A stretch of DNA of 64,000 nt from Ktedonobacter sp. SOSP1-85 (GCF_016587415.1 NZ_BNJI01000001.1:1155501-1219500), one strand, 5' to 3'. Counted from the first letter of the stretch, positions 44,294 to 53,010 are shown. Numbers and translations are program-made. The notes: a model not told the origin generated them from the letters alone.

Positions 44294-45776
44294 ATGCGCC
44301 ATGGATGCCATCATCAACCAGATGCGAGAGACGCGCAGTGACCAGCTTATGCTGCCAGGCACTCTCGGGATTGGGGAGATCATGCAGTTCAACACGCAGG
44401 TAGTTATCTGTGAGACCCTCCCAGTAACCGTGCTTGGACTGCTCGATCAGCACATCCACGGTCTGGCCCAGGAACTGCTGGCGGAACTGACGGCTATGTT
44501 CCTCATTCAGGGTAAGCAGGCGAGCACTACGCTCCTTCTTGACCACATCCTTAATCTGTCCACGCATGCGTGCGGCTGCGGTTCCCTGGCGGGCGGAGAA
44601 GCGGAAGACATGCGTCTTGGCGAACTCCAGCTCTTGCGCAAGCTGATAGGTCAGCTCAAAGTCCTCGTCAGTCTCGCCAGGGAAGCCCGTAATGATATCG
44701 GTACTGATGGCCACACCCGGGATGCGCTGCTTGGCGGTCAGAATGATCTCACGATAGCGGGCGCTGTTATAGCGGCGAGCCATGCGACGCAGGATGGTAT
44801 CGGAGCCGCTCTGCATGGGCAGGTGGAAGTGGCGACACATACGCGGGTCCTGCCAGAGGTCCAGCCACTCCAGGCGGAAATCCTCAGGCTCCAGTGAAGA
44901 GACACGGATGCGGGGCATATCGGTCTCACGCAGAAGGGTCGCGATCAGGTCACCCAGATCCTTCTGCTCATCCCCGGCGGGATGGTAGTCGCCCAGGTGA
45001 ATACCAGTCAGCACGATCTCCTGGTAGCCCGCGCGCGCCTTGCGCTGCACATGCTCCACGACAGAGGCGATGGTCCGGCTGCGCGAGTTGCCACGTACGT
45101 AGGGAACGATGCAGTAGGTACAGCGATTATTACAGCCGTCCTGGACCTTCATCTGCACACGGGTACGCGAGAAGATGCGCGCGTTGGCCTGTTCCGTGGT
45201 CTGCGTATTATCCGTAAAGGGCGAGAGGCTGGAGGGATTTTCAGGCGCTGGCTCAGGCTCTGCCGGTAGGAAGTCCAGGGCATTATCGCTCCCGATATGC
45301 TGCGTATCCAGCGGCAGGACGGGCAGAGCGCGGCGCGCAGACGTCTCATCTATAGGAGGAGTGGGCACCTCTGGCTCTTCTGGCTCTACAGAAGCAACCT
45401 GGCTTGTCATGGACTCATAGCGCTGCTTAATGGTCTCGACCAGCGAGTCTTTGCCGGTGTTGCCAATCACCATATCGACGCCGGGGAGCGCGGCCACGCC
45501 CTGCGGATTCAACTCGGCATAACAGCCGGTGACCACGAGAAAGGCATCTGGATGGCGGCGCTGGGCCTGTGCGATAAGCTGGCGCGAGCTGCGGTCGCCC
45601 AGATGCGTCACAGTGCAGGTGTTGACAATATAGATATCGGCGGCCTCGTCAAAGTCACGCTGAATAAAGCCAGCAGTGCTCATCTGCTCGCCAATGGCCT
45701 CGCTATCGGCCTGATTTACCTTACAGCCAAGCGTCGTAACGGCGAATGTGGTTTCTTGTGTTGTGTGCTCAGACAT
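44280..45776 (-). CDS. mtaB: tRNA t6A37 methylthiotransferase MtaB
   Basis: 498 residues. The UPF0004 domain (1-115; TLGCKVNQADSEAI, TCTVTHLGDRSS, VTGCYAE) holds the first Fe-S cysteines. An extra acidic, proline-rich insert of about 75 residues (about 122-200) is unusual and probably disordered. The radical-SAM core has CNNRCTYC, VPYVRGNSRS, TGIHLGDY and FPGETDEDF; a TRAM-like end follows. It adds methylthio to t6A at position 37 of ANN-decoding tRNAs. Its stop overlaps the lipoprotein gene start, suggesting translational coupling. Confidence 0.93.
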   Translation of the reverse strand: MSEHTTQETTFAVTTLGCKVNQADSEAIGEQMSTAGFIQRDFDEAADIYIVNTCTVTHLGDRSSRQLIAQAQRRHPDAFLVVTGCYAELNPQGVAALPGVDMVIGNTGKDSLVETIKQRYESMTSQVASVEPEEPEVPTPPIDETSARRALPVLPLDTQHIGSDNALDFLPAEPEPAPENPSSLSPFTDNTQTTEQANARIFSRTRVQMKVQDGCNNRCTYCIVPYVRGNSRSRTIASVVEHVQRKARAGYQEIVLTGIHLGDYHPAGDEQKDLGDLIATLLRETDMPRIRVSSLEPEDFRLEWLDLWQDPRMCRHFHLPMQSGSDTILRRMARRYNSARYREIILTAKQRIPGVAISTDIITGFPGETDEDFELTYQLAQELEFAKTHVFRFSARQGTAAARMRGQIKDVVKKERSARLLTLNEEHSRQFRQQFLGQTVDVLIEQSKHGYWEGLTDNYLRVELHDLPNPESAWQHKLVTARLSHLVDDGIHGAYVAH

Positions 45777-45889
45777 CTTTACTACTATCTTCCACGCGCT
45801 CTTTACGTTATGCAGGAGGTTTTGTCTTTAGAAAATGATTGGTGTCTGTGCATGATTATAGCGCATTATACTTTGCTTGGGTAGTATGT

Positions 45890-45966
45890 ATAACTCACGA
45901 AGAGCAATGCCCTGGTCTTTGCGAGCGCAGCTCGCAAAGACCAGGGCATTGCTCTTCGTGAGTTAT
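45890..45966. repeat. Family B palindrome, 37-bp arms
   Basis: Perfect arms 45890-45926 and 45930-45966 around GCA, among the longest in the window. It lies downstream of the DUF2085 gene and upstream of mtaB. Confidence 0.9.
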
Positions 45967-45981
45967 TACCCCTCTCTCCTT

Positions 45982-46638
45982 TTACGCATTCTGAGAAGAG
46001 GCTTGGACCGTGCTCTCCTGGCCCGGTATTCTAGTGGGATAGGGAGGGGCTACGGGCAGGGTGAGGCTCTTTTGCATCATGGGGAGAGCGAACCAGACAT
46101 TGCCGAGGCCAAAGAGCGTGCCTGTCAGCAGACGGAGTTGCCAGGTGCTTTCGCGTAGACCGAACATCTGCGTTAGCCCATCCCAGGCGATGGGGAGCAT
46201 CAGGATCACCCAGAACCACCAGGGAATGCCGGGTATGCGCTTCTTGGAGAGGGTAAAGATCAGGCTGCCAATGAACATCGAGGTATAGATTGAAAAGTTG
46301 CGTGCGCACATGCCAAGCTGATGACCAAAAATGTAGAAGGAGTGCGAGGGAATCTGTGCGCAGACAAGGTGCAGCGTGTAGAAAATGGGCTTAGAGAGGA
46401 CATCCAGTCCCAGGTAGGAGAGGAAGGGAACAGAGATGGCAGCAAAAACAAGTATTCCCAGACCGACGGTAACAATCGTCGCCCAGTGCTCAGTGAGAAA
46501 ATCTCCCATCTTATTAGAGAAGTCCGACAGGGATTGAATGATACGCGGCTGCTTGCGAGCTGGTCGGGAAAGCTGGCCCGGCCTCAATGGTAGCTGCTGT
46601 TTACCGCGCCCAGTTGTATGCAGAGAAGATGTTGCCAT
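45982..46638 (-). CDS. DUF2085 membrane protein
   Basis: 218 residues. A basic N-terminal stretch of about 45 residues is followed by four or five membrane spans. The DUF2085 signature is LHLVCAQIPSHSFYIFGHQLGMCARNFSIY (about 90-119), with conserved Cys and His that might bind metal or heme. GSLIF and DGLTQMFGLRESTWQLRLLTGTLFG complete the pattern. Function unknown. A glutaredoxin-like gene lies 37 bp upstream on the same strand, hinting at a redox link. Confidence 0.85.
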   Translation of the reverse strand: MATSSLHTTGRGKQQLPLRPGQLSRPARKQPRIIQSLSDFSNKMGDFLTEHWATIVTVGLGILVFAAISVPFLSYLGLDVLSKPIFYTLHLVCAQIPSHSFYIFGHQLGMCARNFSIYTSMFIGSLIFTLSKKRIPGIPWWFWVILMLPIAWDGLTQMFGLRESTWQLRLLTGTLFGLGNVWFALPMMQKSLTLPVAPPYPTRIPGQESTVQASSQNA

Positions 46639-46674
46639 GATGCTTTAACCTTCGCTTGCCCTTCTTCTATAACG

Positions 46675-46959
46675 CTACACGCCAAAGGCGCTCGCCAGTG
46701 TCTCATACTCTATACGCCCCTCGGCGAGAATAGTTTCATCACGTACCACAACGGGGATACGGTAGCGATACGCCTCAAAGAGCGCCATATCGCTACGAAT
46801 ATCGACCTCGTCTAATAGGAACTCGACCTCGGACGCGATCTCATCTAATATGTCGCGGGCCTCATCACAGAGATGGCAGCCTGCTTTTGTATAGAGTATG
46901 ATTTTCGGCAAGGCCTGGGGTAATGCTTCGCTCAAAAATCCGCTTCCTTTCCCGCACAT
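46675..46959 (-). CDS. Glutaredoxin-like protein
   Basis: 94 residues. A thioredoxin fold with the redox pair in YTKAGCHLCDEA (Cys at about 28 and 31), RIPVVV with the cis-proline, and a short C-terminal helix. It matches the small glutaredoxin-like/DUF836 group that handles disulfides. It is the likely first gene of a two-gene unit with the DUF2085 protein. Confidence 0.88.
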   Translation of the reverse strand: MCGKGSGFLSEALPQALPKIILYTKAGCHLCDEARDILDEIASEVEFLLDEVDIRSDMALFEAYRYRIPVVVRDETILAEGRIEYETLASAFGV

Positions 46960-47039
46960 CTGCTAGCTTCGCTATTAATCATACTACGCCCTCTGCAAGA
47001 AGGCAATGCCATGAGACAAGCAGTTCATGTCTATCTTTC

Positions 47040-47117
47040 GCGCCTGCGGCGCTCAAGGAGTGAGGTGTGTGCGTGGGAAACAGGGCATGCCCTGTTTCCC
47101 ACGCACACACCTCACTC
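47040..47117. repeat. Family B perfect 60-bp palindrome with GCGCCTGCGGCGC hairpin
   Basis: GCGCCTGCGGCGC at 47040-47052 is followed 5 bp later by 30-bp arms meeting without a loop at 47087/47088. It lies between the glutaredoxin gene and the peroxiredoxin remnant. Confidence 0.9.
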
Positions 47118-47120
47118 TAA

Positions 47121-47168
47121 AGACAAGTGTAAGGAGCCAAGGCTAGACAAGTGTAAGGAGCCAAGGCT
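47121..47168. repeat. 24-bp direct tandem repeat, two copies
   Basis: AGACAAGTGTAAGGAGCCAA plus GGCT occurs twice without a gap (47121-47144 and 47145-47168), just after the palindrome and before the peroxiredoxin remnant. Confidence 0.9.
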
Positions 47169-47178
47169 GGCAGCATGT

Positions 47179-47544
47179 TTAGAGCTGGAGGGCTTCCACT
47201 GCCTCGAGCACTTCGTTGGCGTGATTGTCGGGCTTTACCTTGGGCCAGATCTTGCGAATGACGCCTTCTTTATCGATCAAGAAGGTGGCGCGCTCGACGC
47301 CCATGTATTTCTTGCCGTACATGCTCTTCTCTTTATAGACATCATAGCTTTGGGCTACCTGGGTCTCGGTGTCAGAGAGCAGTGGGAAGGGCAGGCCGAA
47401 CTTCTCAGCAAACTTCTGATGTGACTTCACGTTATCCTTGCTGATGCCCAGGACCACAACTCCACGCTGTTGCAGCAGATGGTTGGCATCGCGGAACGAG
47501 CAAGCTTCCACAGTACAGCCTGGAGTATCGTCTTCCTGGTTATT
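47179..47544 (-). pseudogene. 5'-truncated Bcp-type peroxiredoxin
   Basis: The readable frame begins at about 47544 with NNQEDDTPGCTVEACSFRDA right after an in-frame TGA, so about 50 N-terminal residues including the first strands are missing. The rest is intact to the C terminus (EVLEAVEALQL). The peroxidatic Cys motif TPGCTVEAC is present, but no start codon or ribosome site precedes it; the first possible start, a GTG at 47511, would leave the Cys out. It is about 65 percent identical by eye to the complete copy 12 bp upstream and appears to be the remains of a tandem pair. Confidence 0.8.
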
Positions 47545-47555
47545 TCATAGCCCGA

Positions 47556-48053
47556 TTAAAGTCCTAAGGATTCGATAGCATCCAAAACCTCTTGGGCATG
47601 GCCGTCTGCCTTGACTTTGTGCCAGATCTTGCGCACAATTCCCTCTTTATCAATGAGGAAGGTTTCACGGTTGACACCCATGTATTTTTTGCCATACATG
47701 TTCTTTTCTTTCCACACGCCATAGAGCTGTGAGACCTTGGTGTCAGCATCAGCGAGCAGTGGGAAGGACAAACTGTACTTTTCCGCAAACTTCTGATGCG
47801 ATGAAAGATCATCGGCACTTACACCAAGCACCACAGCGCCGCGTCTCTGCATTTCGTGATTAGCGTCCCGAAACGAGCACGCTTCGGCAGTACAGCCCGG
47901 CGTATTATCTTTTGGATAGAAATAAAGCACCGTAACGTGATTTTTCAGGGTGCTTAGTTGTACCTGGCCGTCTTTTACGACGTCGTCATTGCCGATGGCA
48001 GGAAGGGTAAAATCAGGAGCAGGTTGTAACTCCTTAACCTCTGTATTACTCAT
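47556..48053 (-). CDS. bcp: Peroxiredoxin, Bcp/PrxQ type
   Basis: 165 residues. The peroxidatic Cys lies in YPKDNTPGCTAEACSFRDAN (about 52-71), with a second Cys five residues later as the usual resolving partner of PrxQ enzymes. VVLGVSADDLSSHQKFAEKYSLSFPLLAD and YMGVNRETFLIDKEG are family motifs. It reduces hydrogen and organic peroxides in the cytoplasm with thioredoxin. A truncated paralogue follows. Confidence 0.94.
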   Translation of the reverse strand: MSNTEVKELQPAPDFTLPAIGNDDVVKDGQVQLSTLKNHVTVLYFYPKDNTPGCTAEACSFRDANHEMQRRGAVVLGVSADDLSSHQKFAEKYSLSFPLLADADTKVSQLYGVWKEKNMYGKKYMGVNRETFLIDKEGIVRKIWHKVKADGHAQEVLDAIESLGL

Positions 48054-48233
48054 AGCGACCTCAATTCAAAGCAAAATCAAAACTATGGTTAGTGTACCAC
48101 AATAAAAGGCAGCCTCACCACGGAGACAGCCTGGAGAGCCGGTTTTGAGATTGTCCCGCTAGTCCATAGTTCCAGGGGTTTCTCATGTAAATTCATGCCA
48201 CATGAGCACCCCGTTGTCAAGCGAGATGTATTG

Positions 48234-48487
48234 ATGCAACCTTATGCAGATAACTTTATTCCGGTGATACCTGTACTGAACGAGCCAGTACACACCGAGG
48301 CACGGCAGTTCTGTACCGACCCGACATGCGACTGCCACGACAACCCCGCATTGATCGACCCCGTAAATTAGCAGTACCTGGATGGCTTGATGTCACCATA
48401 GGCACGGAGGGCAGCCCCATTGGGGTGACGCTGTACGGCACGAAAGACGACCGTTTCAGTAAGCCGCCGCCGGAGGTGACGAAGTGA
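48234..48487 (+). pseudogene. Small decayed ORF with CxDPxCxCHD motif
   Basis: From an ATG at 48234 the frame reads 45 residues (includes FCTDPTCDCHDNPALIDPVN) to a TAG at 48369. After the stop the same frame continues QYLDGLMSP before another stop. A second frame stays open through VPGWLDVTIGTEGSPIGVTL to 48487. This looks like a broken gene. Small proteins with a CxCHD-type motif followed by a DGL-P turn may exist in these bacteria, but I cannot name a family. Confidence 0.4.
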
Positions 48488-48503
48488 CCACCTTAGAGCT
48501 TCC

Positions 48504-48590
48504 CTTTGACAGGAGAGGGCTTTAGCCCGCCGCAAGCCACGGTTCTTTAGACCGTGGTGAGGCGTATTATTGGGCTTGAGCCCTTGTCAG
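48504..48590. ncRNA. Multi-hairpin RNA-like structure upstream of tnpB
   Basis: Three hairpins GGGCT-TT-AGCCC (48517-48528), CCACGGT...ACCGTGG (48537-48557) and GGGCT-TG-AGCCC (48572-48583), enclosed by TGACA (48507-48511) and TGTCA (48585-48589). The middle hairpin with GTGGTGAGG resembles the 3' end of TnpB guide RNAs of IS200/IS605 elements, so it may be the end of another, lost element. Confidence 0.4.
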
Positions 48591-48686
48591 GCCTAGCACG
48601 AATAGAACACATGTTTGACAATTTCAGATCAGCAGAGTATCCTCTACGAGAGAGAGCACATATTTTGTGAGAGGAGGTACTGAAAC

Positions 48687-50222
48687 ATGGCAAAAGCCAC
48701 GAAAACCATCAGGCAGGCGTTGCACTATCCGCCGCAGTATGCTGCCTACTTCGCGGCAAACCAGGTCCTCTTCAATCGTGTCGTCGCTTTTTATTTCGAC
48801 TGTATCCAGGCACACGAAGGTCTTCTTGCCCTCAAAAATAAGCAGGCCCTCACGGCCCTGGAGCAACTCACGCATGCAACGGGTGCGAACCCCCATCCGA
48901 TCATGCCACTCACCGACCTCGCGCCAGATATTCCGGCGATGTTCAGACGTGCCGCCATCAATGCGGCCCTTGGTTCGGCCCGCGCATTTTCCTCCTCGCT
49001 CAAAACATGGCGAGCACGAAAGCAGAAACACGAAGCCAAACAAACGCGATCGGGAGGGAAGCAGAAGCCATTCAAGGAGCGACCTCCAGTCCCACCCCGA
49101 TCATGGAACAAGTCAGTTCCCTTCTACGCAAGCCTCTGGCGTGAGCGTCATAGGCATGGTATCGTGCTCAAAGTCTGGACCGGCTCGTGCTGGTCCTGGC
49201 TCAAAGTCCACCTCCTGGGTCGCGATCTCTCCGATGGGTACGCGATGGGCAGTCCACAGCTTGTTCGCAAGGGGGATCGCTGGTGGTTACATACTCCCAT
49301 TGAAAAGACCTTCGAGGCTCCCGCAAAGAGCGCAGAGCAACTCACCACCGCCCAGACACGTCTCTGCGCGGTGGATCTCAATCTCGACAAGCATCTCGCT
49401 GTGTGCAGCATCCAGACAGGTGACGGCACCATCCTGGCTACTTCCTTCATCGGAAATGGCGCAGCGGTATCGGGCTGTAGGAAACACCTGCTTGGACGCA
49501 TTGCACGCAACCGATCACAGACTGGTCTCATCGCGGAAAACGAACAGGACAATGCCGATCTCTGGGCGAAGATCAGGCATGTGGACGAACAGATCGCGCA
49601 CCTGGTGAGCGCTCGCATTGTCCTGTTCGCGAGCGAGCACAAGGCGAGCATCCTGGTCTTCGAGCATCTAGGCAACCTGCGCCCGCAAAAAGGGAGGTAT
49701 TCGCGCCGCAGCAACCTGAAACGCGCATACTGGATGAAAGGGCGCATCTTCAAGTACGCAAAGTACAAAGCCTGGCATGCAGGCGGTATCATCACGTGCC
49801 GCGTCAATCCGCGCAATACGAGTCGGGAATGCCATCGCTGTCACGCGCCTGTCATTCGCTACAATGAGGGGGAGCCGGTTGAGGGATACACGCCCGGCGC
49901 CGCGCTCTGTCTGTGCTCACAATGCCAGATGCGCGATCATGCCGACAGAAATGCCAGTTTGAGAATCGGACAACGTTTGATCGAACGTATGCAAGAACCT
50001 TTGAAGGAAAAGCCTCATGCTCGTTCGCAACGTGCGAAGAGGGAGTCGAAAGACTCAGGTGTTGGGATCTCCCAGGATGCCAAACGCCAGATGGGACCAT
50101 CTCTCCCTGCGGCCAGGCGTGGAGATCATGCCAACGGGCATGGCACCGCCCGGGGGAGAAGGCGCCGGATGGGCGCGCCTCTCCCAGATATTGCGTCCCA
50201 ACTACGGGTTCACTTTGAGTAG
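48687..50222 (+). CDS. tnpB: RNA-guided nuclease TnpB (IS200/IS605-type)
   Basis: 511 residues; GAGGAGG before the ATG. RuvC residues are D230 (CAVDLNLDKH), E326 (VFEHLGNL) and D420 (HADRNASL), with a zinc finger CHRC (382-385) and CSQC (410-413). All catalytic residues are present. No tnpA gene is found, so it is a stand-alone, IS1341-like copy that would need a transposase from elsewhere. The last 75 residues after the RuvC core are basic and low in family likeness and probably overlap the guide-RNA region. TnpB proteins cut DNA guided by the element's own right-end RNA. Confidence 0.9.
   Translation: MAKATKTIRQALHYPPQYAAYFAANQVLFNRVVAFYFDCIQAHEGLLALKNKQALTALEQLTHATGANPHPIMPLTDLAPDIPAMFRRAAINAALGSARAFSSSLKTWRARKQKHEAKQTRSGGKQKPFKERPPVPPRSWNKSVPFYASLWRERHRHGIVLKVWTGSCWSWLKVHLLGRDLSDGYAMGSPQLVRKGDRWWLHTPIEKTFEAPAKSAEQLTTAQTRLCAVDLNLDKHLAVCSIQTGDGTILATSFIGNGAAVSGCRKHLLGRIARNRSQTGLIAENEQDNADLWAKIRHVDEQIAHLVSARIVLFASEHKASILVFEHLGNLRPQKGRYSRRSNLKRAYWMKGRIFKYAKYKAWHAGGIITCRVNPRNTSRECHRCHAPVIRYNEGEPVEGYTPGAALCLCSQCQMRDHADRNASLRIGQRLIERMQEPLKEKPHARSQRAKRESKDSGVGISQDAKRQMGPSLPAARRGDHANGHGTARGRRRRMGAPLPDIASQLRVHFE
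50140..50222 (+). ncRNA. Candidate TnpB guide-RNA (reRNA) scaffold
   Basis: A strong imperfect hairpin GGGGGAGAAGGCGCC with GGCGCGCCTCTCCC (about 50151-50187) is followed by CTACGGG...GTAG near 50201-50222 at the end of tnpB. Position and structure fit a right-end RNA whose guide would start near 50222. Exact ends are not determined. Confidence 0.4.
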
Positions 50223-50288
50223 CGGCTACGCCACCTGTCTCACGAACCCGACTACGGCACAGTGTCAGAAGCTGCTCGGCTTTAGCCG

Positions 50289-51632
50289 ATGCGGAGTGTC
50301 ACACCAATCAACATCTGGTCTACTGACGCGACACGCACGCCCTGGCTGGGCTTTGGCATTGAATGGGATGCCGAAACTAACGATATTCAACCACTTCAAC
50401 TCTCACAGACACAATGGGACATGCTCTATACCCGTCTTGATTATATGCGCCCGGCATGGATACGCAGCATGATCGATGTTCAATGGTTTTGTCCAGAAGG
50501 GGTTGTAGGACGCTATTCCTTCAATTCGTCCAGTATGCTAGCCTGGTACCCTATTCTCGATTATGCACGGGCGCACAATATTCCGCTCACCATGGGAACA
50601 TGGGATCTGAAGCCCTGGGATTACCATACAAACCAGTATGCCACTGCCCTGAGCGATTTACTCCACTACCTGATCCATGAACGTGGGTACAACAATATTC
50701 GCTATACCAACGGCGTCAATGAACCCGATACCAAACTTCCTTCATTTCAAGATTGGGAAGCCTTCAATCAGCAGTTATACACCGCCCTGGAGCACCATCA
50801 ACTCACAAACGAGGTAGAGATCATTGGTCCAGATACCGCAAATACCAACGGCTGGATTACCAATAGTACGCTCCCTTCGAACAAGCAAACTGGAGCGTAT
50901 GAATGGCATAACTATGTCAGAACCTGTTGTGACATTCAGCATGGGCAGGTTGAAAGCATATTCCGTCCAATCGTGGAGCGCTTCAAGAGCGCTGATCCAG
51001 CGCAACAAAAACTGCTCCTCCTGGGCGAGATGGGATGGGGTTATCAGAGTGGCCCCGGCGACAACCAGCACCAGGTAAAGACGTATCAATATGGATTGGA
51101 GATGGCTGATTACGCCATACAATTGGCTCGAGCCGGTATGTCTGGAGGCGCCGCCTGGAATCTGGACGATGCCATGCACAACAAAGTCTGGGGCATGTGG
51201 AATATCAGCACAGAGCCACTACCACGCCCCTGGTTCTACTCCTGGTCATTGCTCAGCCGCTATCTCCGACCAGGTGCGACGATTTACCATCCAGAACAAC
51301 CTATGGCTGTGCGCCTGCTGGCGGCAGAGATGTCGAGTGCAGCCAATCCGGCACGCCACTACTGGACACTCATGCTTCTCAATCGCCAGGCCACAACCCA
51401 GGCCTTCGCACTCAAGCTGCCAGAGAACACCCAACAAGACATCTTTCACCAATACGTCTACAGTGATAAAACACGTTTGAGCGACGCCTCACAACTTCCG
51501 CTACCCGTAGCTGCAAGCAGACAGCAAAAAAATGGAGAACTAATAACCCAGGTGCCGGCCAACTCCCTGGTCATGCTCACAAGCCTGGATACAGGGCCGG
51601 ACTACAATGATCCCACCAACCCGAGTATATAA
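50289..51632 (+). CDS. Glycoside hydrolase (GH5/GH39-like), N terminus probably lost
   Basis: 447 residues. A (beta/alpha)8 glycosidase is indicated by the acid/base motif NGVNEPD (about 142-148) and the nucleophile region LLLLGEMGWGYQ (about 247-258); a C-terminal beta domain follows. The chain starts directly in VTPINIWSTDATRTPWLGFGIEWD, with no signal peptide or ribosome site, and an in-frame TAG lies at 50283-50285. Such enzymes are normally secreted. The TnpB element ends only about 65 bp upstream, so insertion probably removed the true start. Expression is doubtful. Confidence 0.7.
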   Translation: MRSVTPINIWSTDATRTPWLGFGIEWDAETNDIQPLQLSQTQWDMLYTRLDYMRPAWIRSMIDVQWFCPEGVVGRYSFNSSSMLAWYPILDYARAHNIPLTMGTWDLKPWDYHTNQYATALSDLLHYLIHERGYNNIRYTNGVNEPDTKLPSFQDWEAFNQQLYTALEHHQLTNEVEIIGPDTANTNGWITNSTLPSNKQTGAYEWHNYVRTCCDIQHGQVESIFRPIVERFKSADPAQQKLLLLGEMGWGYQSGPGDNQHQVKTYQYGLEMADYAIQLARAGMSGGAAWNLDDAMHNKVWGMWNISTEPLPRPWFYSWSLLSRYLRPGATIYHPEQPMAVRLLAAEMSSAANPARHYWTLMLLNRQATTQAFALKLPENTQQDIFHQYVYSDKTRLSDASQLPLPVAASRQQKNGELITQVPANSLVMLTSLDTGPDYNDPTNPSI

Positions 51633-51636
51633 AGCC

Positions 51637-51695
51637 AAAAACAGGTGTGAGGAGATTGGCGGAGTATGTCCGCCAATCTCCTCACACCTGTTTTT
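51637..51695. terminator. Bidirectional terminator, family B palindrome
   Basis: Perfect 27-bp arms (51637-51663, 51669-51695), loop GTATG. AAAAA and TTTTTTT at the outer ends give T runs both ways, between the convergent glycosidase and nadA genes. Confidence 0.9.
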
Positions 51696-51723
51696 TTCAG
51701 TCATAGCTATGCAGGTATTAGCG

Positions 51724-52911
51724 TTAGCCTTTGAGCGCCAGCATGCGCTCCAGGGCCACGCGTGCCCAGTGAATGGTATCGGGATCGACGCTTACCTGGT
51801 TGATAACCTCGCCATCCAGCAGGCCCTCCAGGACCCAGGCCAGGTAGGCCGGGTGGATGCGGTACATCGTCGAGCAGGGGCAGACGATGGGATCGAGGCA
51901 GAAGATGAACTGGTCGGGATGCTCCTGCGCCAGGCGGTGCACCAGGTTGATCTCTGTCGCCACGCCCCACTTCGTGCCAGCGGGAGCCTTCTCAATCTGC
52001 TGAATAATATACTCTGTCGAGCCATAGAGGTCCGCGGCCTCAACGACCTCGCGGCGGCACTCGGGATGGACAATGATCTTAATGTCTGGATAGTCAGCGC
52101 GAGCCTTCTCGATCTGCTGCACATTGAAGCGCATATGCGTGGTGCAGTAGCCCTTCCAGAGAATGATCTTCGCGCGCTCAAGGCGATCCTCGGCATCGTT
52201 CTCGGCCATAGGGTTCTTCGGATTCCAGATCGTCATCTCATCATCGGGAATGCCAAATTTGAGGCCCGTGTTGCGTCCCAGGTGCTCATCAGGAAAGAAG
52301 AGGACGCGCTTGCCCTGCTCAAAGGCCCACTTCATGACGGCAGGGGCATTCGACGAGGTGCAGACAATGCCACCATGGCGCCCACAGAAAGCCTTCAGAT
52401 TGGCAGCAGAGTTCATGTAGGTCACGGGGATGATACCCGCATCCTCGCCCAGGACGTCGGTCAGGGTCTCCCAACACTCCTCAACCTCGGTAATATTGGC
52501 CATATCGGCCATGGAGCAGCCAGCGGCGGGATTGGGCAGAATCACCTTCTGGTTCGGGCCGCTGAGCACATCGGCGCTCTCAGCCATAAAGTGCACGCCA
52601 CAGAAGACGATATAATCGGCCTCGGGACGCTCGGCGGCAAGCTGCGCTAGTTTAAATGAATCTCCACGGTAATCAGCATACTTAATAATCTCATCACGCT
52701 GATAATGGTGACCGAGAATAACCAGGCGCTCGCCCAGGGCGGCCCGGGCCGCGGCGATGCGACGGTCGAGTTCGTCGCCGTCCATCTCGGCGTAGAAGGT
52801 CGGAATGACGTCAGAACGCTTCGACAGGTCATGCCTGGCACGTGTCTTTGGATTGAGCAGCGGCAGGATACGCGACTCCTGGCTCTCCGCGCAAGCTGTA
52901 TCGATTGCCAT
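51724..52911 (-). CDS. nadA: Quinolinate synthase
   Basis: 395 residues. Conserved blocks are ILGHHYQRDEIIKYADYRGDSFKLAQ (about 66-92), FCGVHFMAESADVL, PAAGCSMADM, CGRHGGIVCTSSNA, HPECRREVV and CPCSTMYRIHP. Three of the cysteines hold the [4Fe-4S] cluster. The enzyme condenses iminoaspartate from NadB with dihydroxyacetone phosphate to quinolinate. It lies after nadC with a 126-bp gap that contains two small palindromes, so part of the transcript may be regulated or processed there. Confidence 0.96.
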   Translation of the reverse strand: MAIDTACAESQESRILPLLNPKTRARHDLSKRSDVIPTFYAEMDGDELDRRIAAARAALGERLVILGHHYQRDEIIKYADYRGDSFKLAQLAAERPEADYIVFCGVHFMAESADVLSGPNQKVILPNPAAGCSMADMANITEVEECWETLTDVLGEDAGIIPVTYMNSAANLKAFCGRHGGIVCTSSNAPAVMKWAFEQGKRVLFFPDEHLGRNTGLKFGIPDDEMTIWNPKNPMAENDAEDRLERAKIILWKGYCTTHMRFNVQQIEKARADYPDIKIIVHPECRREVVEAADLYGSTEYIIQQIEKAPAGTKWGVATEINLVHRLAQEHPDQFIFCLDPIVCPCSTMYRIHPAYLAWVLEGLLDGEVINQVSVDPDTIHWARVALERMLALKG

Positions 52912-52965
52912 ATATCTTCTCCTCCATGAATAGTAGCCGGCTTCCTAAGTAAAGAGAGAAAATTT

Positions 52966-53010
52966 TTGTGGGGACACCCCACGCCCGGCAGGAGGGTTCC
53001 CCTCCTGCAC
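52966..53010. other. Two small hairpins between nadC and nadA
   Basis: GTGGGG-ACA-CCCCAC (about 52968-52983) and GCAGGAGGG-TT-CCCTCCTGC (about 52988-53009). No T run in the nadC direction; mRNA processing or mild attenuation is possible. Confidence 0.5.

Noticed and set aside
51607..52650. 347-residue plus-strand frame opposite nadA
   Set aside because: Begins inside the glycosidase gene end and palindrome and mirrors nadA, whose motifs are complete.
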